Source: Richelia sp. UBA3308
GTDB lineage: Bacteria; Cyanobacteriota; Cyanobacteriia; Cyanobacteriales; Nostocaceae
Direction of reading: 5' to 3'
DNA length: 12,796 nt
Assembly (NCBI GenBank): GCA_002361335.1
Contig: DESS01000262.1
Coordinates: 29,661-42,456, forward strand
This document shows, piece after piece, positions 1-3,915 of this stretch. The position numbers and the translations under genes are program-made. Under the pieces are notes generated by a model. The model made no database searches. It had not been told where the DNA came from and worked only from the letters and a program-made list of their open reading frames with translations. Positions within the stretch are counted from its first letter, which is position 1. Each line of letters begins with the position of its first letter.

Positions 1-2
1 AT

Positions 3-77
3 AATCCGTGGAAAGAAAAAAATTTCAATGCCAGGCCCCTCGATTTATCCTGTAAGTACTTGATAACTGATAACTGA
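3..77 (+). CDS. possible 3' end of an upstream gene (partial)
   Basis: A frame open from the window edge reads NPWKEKNFNARPLDLS and then runs into a TGATAAC heptamer repeat that supplies the last residues and the TGA stop at 75-77. The terminator-like hairpin 20 bases later fits a plus-strand gene ending here. The protein is not recognised and the stretch is too short to be sure; the frame starting at base 1 is also open up to 63. Confidence 0.25.
   Translation, partial: NPWKEKNFNARPLDLSCKYLITDN
61..77. repeat. short tandem heptamer repeat (TGATAAC)
   Basis: Two exact copies of TGATAAC followed by TGA. Short heptameric tandem repeats of this type are common between genes in filamentous cyanobacteria. 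Here the repeat may overlap the end of the upstream reading frame. Confidence 0.6.
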
Positions 78-96
78 AATGGCCCCGCCAATTATC

Positions 97-125
97 AAAA
101 GCTCAGTCTTAATGACTGGGCTTTT
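97..125 (+). terminator. hairpin, probable terminator of the upstream gene
   Basis: The arm aaaagctcagtc (97-108) pairs with gactgggctttt (114-125) across a 5-base loop. This gives a 12-bp stem with one G-T pair and U residues at its 3' end. It lies just after the possible upstream reading frame. Confidence 0.55.
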
Positions 126-136
126 AAAATTATGGA

Positions 137-180
137 ATAGGGCATGAGACACAGCCCTATGAGATATAGGGCGTTTTTTT
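137..180 (+). terminator. second intrinsic terminator with a competing upstream arm
   Basis: The arms gccctat (154-160) and atagggc (166-172) form a 7-bp hairpin followed at once by GTTTTTTTT, a textbook intrinsic terminator. A second copy of atagggc at 137-143 could pair with the same gccctat arm and would then prevent the terminator from forming. Three mutually complementary segments are the layout of an attenuator, but no aptamer or leader peptide was recognised. Confidence 0.6.
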
Positions 181-776
181 TAATTAACAAGGAATATACC
201 ACAACAAAAAATAAAAAACTCTCAAACCAGCTTTATATAAACAAAACTTTCCCAAAAAACCCAACTTATAAAACTTCTGTATTCATATTCCTTTACAAAT
301 CAGTTACTTAACTTTACACAAAAATTTTTATTGATAGGATTCTCAATAAACAAACGAGATTACAAGCCATTTTGGTGTAATATGCATATTGTATTCTTAG
401 GGAAGCAGTTTATTTACTTTTAATAAATTATATAAATTAACCCTCTATAAAATAGCAGTTAACTTGATATTTACGTCATAGACATACTACAAAGCTGATA
501 AATCATGAAAAAATGCTCGCAGTAAATGTGAAGCGATGTAAAAAACTATGTTATTAATAATACAAAAAAGCTATAGTTGAGATACTGATATTGACAATAA
601 AAGCCTTTTACTATCTAGGATTTTAGATTTTAGATTTTAGATTTTAGTATTTTGAACAACTCGCCATCTTTGCCCTTTGGGGACAATTCTCAATTCCCAA
701 ATAAAAAAGTATGCTGTTGACCTGGTTTAATAAGCTCAAACCGAAATAAACTAATAACTATTGTGGAGTAGATACT
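181..776. other. long AT-rich non-coding spacer before the AI-2E gene
   Basis: Roughly 600 bases with no plausible gene. It holds a weak 7-bp hairpin (ttattga 328-334 / tcaataa 343-349) and the heptamer repeat at 620-647. A loose promoter candidate for the downstream gene has TTGACA at 591-596 and TATCTA at 612-617; its 15-base spacing is short. A second TTGACC lies near 716. Neither is convincing. Confidence 0.4.
620..647. repeat. tandem heptamer repeat, 4 x ATTTTAG
   Basis: Four exact head-to-tail copies of ATTTTAG (620-626, 627-633, 634-640, 641-647). The bases just before (gg) and after (tatttt) extend it imperfectly. Short 7-bp tandem repeats are typical of cyanobacterial intergenic DNA and vary in copy number between strains. 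The motif differs from the one at 61-77. Confidence 0.8.
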
Positions 777-1850
777 ATGCAATCGGCTTTCAAACTACCG
801 CGATGGTTAAGCTTAGGGTTGGCTTTTCCTTTGTTTATTCTGAATATTTGGGTATTACTTGAAGTTGTCAAATATCTTCAACCCTTGGTAAATATTGTTA
901 TTGCTGCAATCCTATTAGCTTTTGTTCTAGAATATCCGATTGGTTTTTTGCAGCGACGAGGGATAAAACGTAATCTAGCGACTGCAGGAGTGATGCTTTT
1001 AGCAGTGGTAATATTTACTGTTCTAGGCATTATAGTGCTACCGCTAATTTTTGAACAGGTTAACGAATTAATTAATATATTGCCAGCTTGGATTGATTCA
1101 GGTACACAACAATTACAAGCATTCCAAGACTGGGCTGCTACTCAACAGCTACCAATAAACATTTCGGGTTTACTTCCCGATCTTCTTGGCAAGTTATCTA
1201 ATCGCATTCAAAGCTTGAGTGGTAAGATTATTGGCTTAGCCTTCGATACAATCGGCAGCCTTTTCAATATTTTGCTGACATTAGTGCTGACATTGTATAT
1301 GATTTTAAATGGCGATCGCCTTTGGGAAGGGATTATTAAATGGTTGCCACAACAAATCGGTAAGCAAGTAAGCTCGGCTTTGCGGGAAGATTTTCAGAAT
1401 TACTTTATTGGACAAGCTACTTTAGCTACTGTACTAGCTACGGGTTTAACATTGGCTTTTGTGGCCTTGCAAGTTCCTTTAAATTTACTGTTTGCCTTAG
1501 TGATTGGATTTTTCGCATTATTTCCCTTCGGTACTGGTATCGGTATTAGTTTAGTAAGTTTATTGGTAGGCTTGAAAAACTTTTGGTTGGGAGTGGAAGT
1601 TTTAGCTGTAGCTATAGCAATAGACCAATTTAATTACAATTTTATTTCACCGCGTATTCTTAGTAATTTTACTGGTTTAAATCCTGTATGGGTAGTAATT
1701 TCGTTGTTAATAGGAGCAAAACTTTTAGGAATCTTAGGATTATTAGTTGCTATTCCCTTAGCTAGCTTTATTAAAAGCGTGGCTGATAGTTGGCGCGATC
1801 GCGGTTCTAATAAGGACGAAAAATCTCAATTTGAAATCTTAGAGGTTTGA
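777..1850 (+). CDS. AI-2E family transporter (permease, PF01594 type)
   Basis: A 357-aa integral membrane protein of the AI-2E transporter (formerly UPF0118/PerM) family, which exports or exchanges small molecules or ions; the substrate of this copy cannot be read from sequence. Hydrophobic segments lie near residues 10-55 and 68-90, followed by a soluble stretch (~95-150), then more membrane segments to ~340. The C-terminal signature is clear: FPFGTG, then SPRILSNFTGLNPVW near residues 290-305, then LLIGAKLLGILGLLVAIPLA. The length is normal for the family. The ATG has GGAG eight bases upstream (765-768). Two HIP1 palindromes lie inside the gene. The stop codon abuts the ATG of an alcohol dehydrogenase remnant, so the two may once have been cotranscribed. 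Confidence 0.92.
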   Translation: MQSAFKLPRWLSLGLAFPLFILNIWVLLEVVKYLQPLVNIVIAAILLAFVLEYPIGFLQRRGIKRNLATAGVMLLAVVIFTVLGIIVLPLIFEQVNELINILPAWIDSGTQQLQAFQDWAATQQLPINISGLLPDLLGKLSNRIQSLSGKIIGLAFDTIGSLFNILLTLVLTLYMILNGDRLWEGIIKWLPQQIGKQVSSALREDFQNYFIGQATLATVLATGLTLAFVALQVPLNLLFALVIGFFALFPFGTGIGISLVSLLVGLKNFWLGVEVLAVAIAIDQFNYNFISPRILSNFTGLNPVWVVISLLIGAKLLGILGLLVAIPLASFIKSVADSWRDRGSNKDEKSQFEILEV

Positions 1851-1943
1851 ATGACAATTAATGCTTACGCAGCCCATGAACCTGGTGAGGAATTAAAGCC
1901 GTTTTTGATTACTGCTTTGAGTTGAAAACAAGTGAAAGTCTTT
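1851..1943 (+). pseudogene. truncated N-terminus of a zinc alcohol dehydrogenase
   Basis: The ATG follows the preceding TGA with no gap. The frame reads MTINAYAAHEPGEELKPF, which matches from memory the start of medium-chain NAD(P)-dependent alcohol dehydrogenases (MIxAYAAHEPGxxLxPFEYDPG). It then degenerates (LITALS) and stops at 1923-1925. Past the stop, KQVKV in the same frame resembles the next family segment (QVEIKV), so the remnant probably extends to about 1940. Everything beyond, including the catalytic zinc ligands, is missing and was not seen elsewhere in the window. No functional product is expected. The break lies beside the plasmid-like cassette and probably marks its insertion or a deletion endpoint. 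Confidence 0.65.
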
Positions 1944-2570
1944 TTAATATTCCCAGTATCGCCAATACAAGCAATCTAAAATGAATCCTGGGGGATTTAT
2001 TATTTTTTTATGACCTCCCCTTTCATAGAAAATTTTGACGGCTTGCTCAACTTCTTCCAAGGAATAATTGTACAAGTCACAGGGTTTTTCTGGGTGATAG
2101 TGAATACCATGTTTATTGCATAATTCAGTGATTTTCTCTTTGTAGTGGACGGCGCTTGAAGAAGAGCTGCTGCTGTATAACCTGTTTTCCGATTTACTAG
2201 GCTTTGAGGTAGGTGAATCGCAATTATTATTATTAATATGTAAGTTTTTTTTCGGTTTAAGCCAAGATAAAGGGCGTGTTATGCATTTTACAATTCGCCA
2301 TGTATACTGCTTTACTACGTGAACTATTTTGCATTCAATTAGTTCTTTTAAGGCTGATTTCAAGTGGTTTCGAGAATATTTACCTTTAGATCGGTGTTTA
2401 ACTACCCAATCATTAAAATCGTTTAAGTCTGGTTCGATTTCTTGTCCTTGTCCTTCTTTCATTAACCAGCGCCAAAGAAGTTTTGCACAAGGAGTTAGTT
2501 TATTTTTTAAACTGAATGCGTCGTGTTTATCTGTCCAAGTGGGAAGATATTTTTTATTATTTTTTTTCAT
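1944..2570 (-). CDS. winged-helix, replication-initiator-like hypothetical protein
   Basis: 208 aa, not assigned to a named family. Residues ~25-105 (LTPCAKLLWRWLMKEG, then FNDWVVKHRSKGKYSRNHLKSAL) resemble a winged-helix DNA-binding domain seen in cyanobacterial plasmid and island proteins. A low-complexity linker follows, with an Asn run and seven consecutive Ser near residues 133-139. A helical C-terminus ends in IINPPGFILDCLYWRYWEY; an NPxGF/W-L-x-x-L-R ending like this is common in replication-initiator and DnaD-like proteins. The layout, two structured ends joined by a flexible linker, suggests a DNA-binding protein with a separate interaction module. There is no clear Shine-Dalgarno before the ATG. 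It lies downstream of the RHH gene on the same strand, separated by a hairpin. Function is inferred, not shown. Confidence 0.7.
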   Translation of the reverse strand: MKKNNKKYLPTWTDKHDAFSLKNKLTPCAKLLWRWLMKEGQGQEIEPDLNDFNDWVVKHRSKGKYSRNHLKSALKELIECKIVHVVKQYTWRIVKCITRPLSWLKPKKNLHINNNNCDSPTSKPSKSENRLYSSSSSSSAVHYKEKITELCNKHGIHYHPEKPCDLYNYSLEEVEQAVKIFYERGGHKKIINPPGFILDCLYWRYWEY

Positions 2571-2649
2571 GATTAAAGCAGTTTTTAGAAGCGATTACAT
2601 TCAGTTGCTGTCATTTCTTCAAGCAACTTTTTGTTTTTTTTGCAAATAA

Positions 2650-2677
2650 AACCGAGTGACCTAAAAGTAACTCGGTT
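2650..2677 (-). terminator. hairpin after the RHH gene, minus-strand terminator
   Basis: aaccgagt (2650-2657) pairs exactly with actcggtt (2670-2677) around a 12-base loop. Read on the minus strand the hairpin is followed by TTTTATTT. It overlaps the stop codon of the -1-frame extension (2676-2678). It would reduce transcription from the RHH gene into the winged-helix gene. Confidence 0.55.
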
Positions 2678-2807
2678 AGTCTAAGTCTTCTTGAAAAAAC
2701 TCATCTGCTATTTGCTGAAGTTCTGCTAACTGCTGCATTAAATCAGTGGTCCTTTTTTCGGATTCTTTGATCTCTTGCTCCGTTTTGAAAATCAGCCGAT
2801 CAATTAT
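2676..2807 (-). other. -1-frame C-terminal helix of the RHH gene (frameshift extension)
   Basis: 43 codons plus TAA in the -1 frame relative to the RHH ORF, beginning IIDRLIFKTEQEIKESEKRT and ending DEFFQEDLD. The sequence is charged and heptad-like, with hydrophobic residues at regular spacing, as expected of an amphipathic helix or coiled coil. It is reached from the RHH frame by slipping back one base on GGGAAAA (2807-2813) or by restoring one lost A. This frame is also open back to an ATG at 3017 (113 codons), but residues before the junction (MVLDDGQVTEVKAPRTRG) look like a shadow of the RHH sequence. Confidence 0.6.
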
Positions 2808-3007
2808 TTTCCCAACATCTGCTTGTCTACCTGACTTAATGAAATCTCGCCACGACCGATCATTTCTATTAATTGCGAACGACTTACTCCCAATTTCTGG
2901 GCTTGTTTGTCCAACCCCTCTACACTGCTTTGGGTCAATCCTACACTTACTTGTTTCTTTATTTCCCCGTGTTCTCGGTGCTTTGACTTCGGTGACTTGG
3001 CCATCAT
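2804..3007 (-). CDS. ribbon-helix-helix DNA-binding protein
   Basis: 67 aa. A basic N-terminus (MMAKSPKSKHREHG) leads into a ribbon-helix-helix fold: strand KKQVSVGLT (~17-25), helix 1 SSVEGLDKQAQKLG (~27-40), turn, helix 2 VSRSQLIEMIGRG (~41-53). RHH proteins dimerise and insert the strand into the major groove; many are autorepressors, partition factors or antitoxins. The frame ends in GGA AAA TAA. Immediately upstream of the stop is the heptamer G GGA AAA, and the -1 frame continues for 43 more codons of charged helix, so a 110-aa product is possible. The best Shine-Dalgarno (AGGA, 3026-3029) is spaced for an ATG at 3015-3017 in the other frame. The start at 3007 is chosen because RHH homology begins there. 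TATAAGAT boxes lie just upstream. Confidence 0.75.
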   Translation of the reverse strand: MMAKSPKSKHREHGEIKKQVSVGLTQSSVEGLDKQAQKLGVSRSQLIEMIGRGEISLSQVDKQMLGK

Positions 3008-3028
3008 CTAAAACCATTACTTCTTTCC

Positions 3029-3103
3029 TATATAAGATAGCAGCCTGTATACAAAAAATATTATATAAGATGCTAGAAAAAATGGATTATCTTGTATAAG
3101 ATA
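3029..3103 (-). promoter_or_regulatory. operator-like boxes (3 x TATAAGAT) upstream of the RHH gene
   Basis: TATAAGAT occurs at 3031-3038, 3064-3071 and 3095-3102, start-to-start spacing 33 and 31 bases, about three helical turns. The first two extend to the same 10-mer TATATAAGAT. The third is half of a near-perfect palindrome, TATCTTGTATAAGATA (3088-3103). On the minus strand a TATAAT that could serve as -10 lies at 3060-3065, between boxes. The first box adjoins the Shine-Dalgarno. Arrays of spaced short boxes are typical RHH autorepressor operators or centromere-like partition sites; which one applies here is inference. Confidence 0.55.
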
Positions 3104-3227
3104 TTCAAGTGTAAGGATAATCCCAAGATTGTTGAACTAACCGCCTTCTATTCGCAAGAAAACCCAAGGAGGTTGGGGAGTTGTAAGTGAGTTTTTAGTC
3201 GTTGGAGGTCCTCGTGGCGGAATTTAG
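3092..3227 (+). pseudogene. broken small ORF, divergent from the RHH gene
   Basis: Two adjoining frames look protein-like. The first is open from upstream and reads DNPKIVELTAFYSQENP around 3116-3165. The second begins in the GGAGG stretch just after and reads GGWGVVSEFLVVGGPRGGI, ending at TAG 3225-3227. Removing one A from cccaagg (near 3163-3169) would join them into one small protein. There is no convincing start codon (only TTG at 3092). I do not recognise the family. It points away from the RHH gene, across the same operator-like boxes. Confidence 0.3.
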
Positions 3228-3228
3228 A

Positions 3229-3258
3229 TGTAAAGACGTTATATATAACGTCTCTACA
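3229..3258. repeat. 30-bp near-perfect palindrome
   Basis: The core agacgttatatataacgtct (3234-3253) is a perfect 20-bp palindrome. TGTA/TACA flanks extend it to 30 bp with one mismatch. Palindromes of the GTAGAGACGT...ACGTCTCTAC type are dispersed repeats in many cyanobacterial genomes; whether this is a REP, a tiny MITE or a terminator cannot be told from one copy. Confidence 0.65.
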
Positions 3259-3276
3259 AGAATTGTGGATATCTAA

Positions 3277-3348
3277 TCAATCAAATTCATAGATCAGATC
3301 AGCAACGCCGGATTTTTCAACCAAAGCGTCAACTACCAGATAAACCAA
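3277..3348 (-). pseudogene. protein-like C-terminal fragment
   Basis: A 23-codon minus-strand frame reads LVYLVVDALVEKSGVADLI and then YEFD before TGA (3277-3279). It is bounded upstream by a stop and has no ATG. The composition looks like a real protein end rather than random AT-rich sequence. It may be the surviving tail of a small gene lost in this decayed region; the family was not recognised. Confidence 0.25.
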
Positions 3349-3364
3349 TCATCTGGTTTTATTT
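3336..3364 (+). terminator. weak intrinsic-terminator-like hairpin
   Basis: ccagat (3336-3341) and atctgg (3351-3356) form a 6-bp stem with a 9-base loop, followed by TTTTATTT. It sits just before the 65-aa ORF and could end transcription of the broken small ORF upstream. Confidence 0.35.
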
Positions 3365-3379
3365 ACTATTTTTTGCAAA

Positions 3380-3577
3380 ATGAAAAATACTTCATATCGC
3401 TCCACGTTATCACCGTGGGCTATTTACCGCTGGATAAGCCCGACTTACTCAAAATGTATCGGAAGATTCCGCAAACGCGGAGATGCCGAGGAACATCTCC
3501 GATTATTGCGGCAAATGACTCCATCTAGCCGGATGGAAATCGTATTTGATCTAACGAATGCTGACCTAAGGGATTAG
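3380..3577 (+). CDS. small conserved-looking hypothetical protein (65 aa)
   Basis: MKNTSYRSTLSPWAIYRWIS, then CIGRFRKRGDAEEHLRLLRQ, ending EIVFDLTNADLRD. The pattern 'SPWAIYR - RF+KR-DAE-HL-LLR-M-P - IVFD' resembles, from memory, small cyanobacterial hypothetical proteins often found near plasmid-type or mobile genes. A short beta-alpha-alpha-beta fold is plausible, with no signal peptide or membrane segment. No Shine-Dalgarno is visible. It lies between decayed ORFs and hairpin repeats, so it may be a surviving passenger of an island. Function is unknown. Confidence 0.55.
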   Translation: MKNTSYRSTLSPWAIYRWISPTYSKCIGRFRKRGDAEEHLRLLRQMTPSSRMEIVFDLTNADLRD

Positions 3578-3915
3578 TAATCACATCGCCTTTGGTGCAT
3601 CTACCTTTGACAAATCATAGTTTAAAAAGATAGAAAATTCAAACACAGTAGTCCTCACCCTATCTCTTGTGAGGCTATACCAACATAAGTCCGCCTTTGC
3701 GGACTATTTAGCCCTTTCAGGGCTTTGTAGCTGTAGCAAAGCGGCAATAGCGAGGAACCGTGAGGTTTGAAAACACGCCCTAGGCCATTGTGCATCATTG
3801 AATAAATAAATCTTAAGCAAGTTCTAGAAATCACAACCCTTGGGTTATGATCAAATATTGTCATATGGCAATCTCTATCCTTAGATATCCGTCAACAAGC
3901 CCCGATTTCTGTTTT
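3578..3915. repeat. gap before mutS with a cluster of three hairpins
   Basis: Three stem-loops follow one another: cctcac/gtgagg (3653-3658, 3669-3674), agtccgc/gcggact (3688-3694, 3699-3705), and agccct/agggct (3710-3715, 3719-3724). The 'agtccgcctttgcggact' type is a familiar dispersed cyanobacterial intergenic repeat. The cluster may be REP-like DNA or the degraded end of an insertion sequence; no transposase was found. A minus-strand frame across it (3655-3864) is rejected as a shadow. No clear mutS promoter was identified. Confidence 0.45.

Noticed and set aside
2329..2649. Plus-strand 106-codon frame
   Set aside because: It lies opposite the winged-helix gene and has Phe/Ser-rich composition typical of an antisense shadow.
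2746..3099. Plus-strand 117-codon frame
   Set aside because: It is antisense to the RHH gene and its extension; no domain features and composition of a shadow.
3655..3864. Minus-strand 69-codon frame upstream of mutS
   Set aside because: It runs through three hairpin repeats, has no domain signs, and overlaps the alternative mutS start region; most likely repeat DNA that happens to be open.
3847..3915. Extended N-terminus of MutS (MIKYCHMAIS...)
   Set aside because: The 23 extra residues do not resemble MutS N-termini and have no Shine-Dalgarno; the ATG at 3916 gives a family-typical length.
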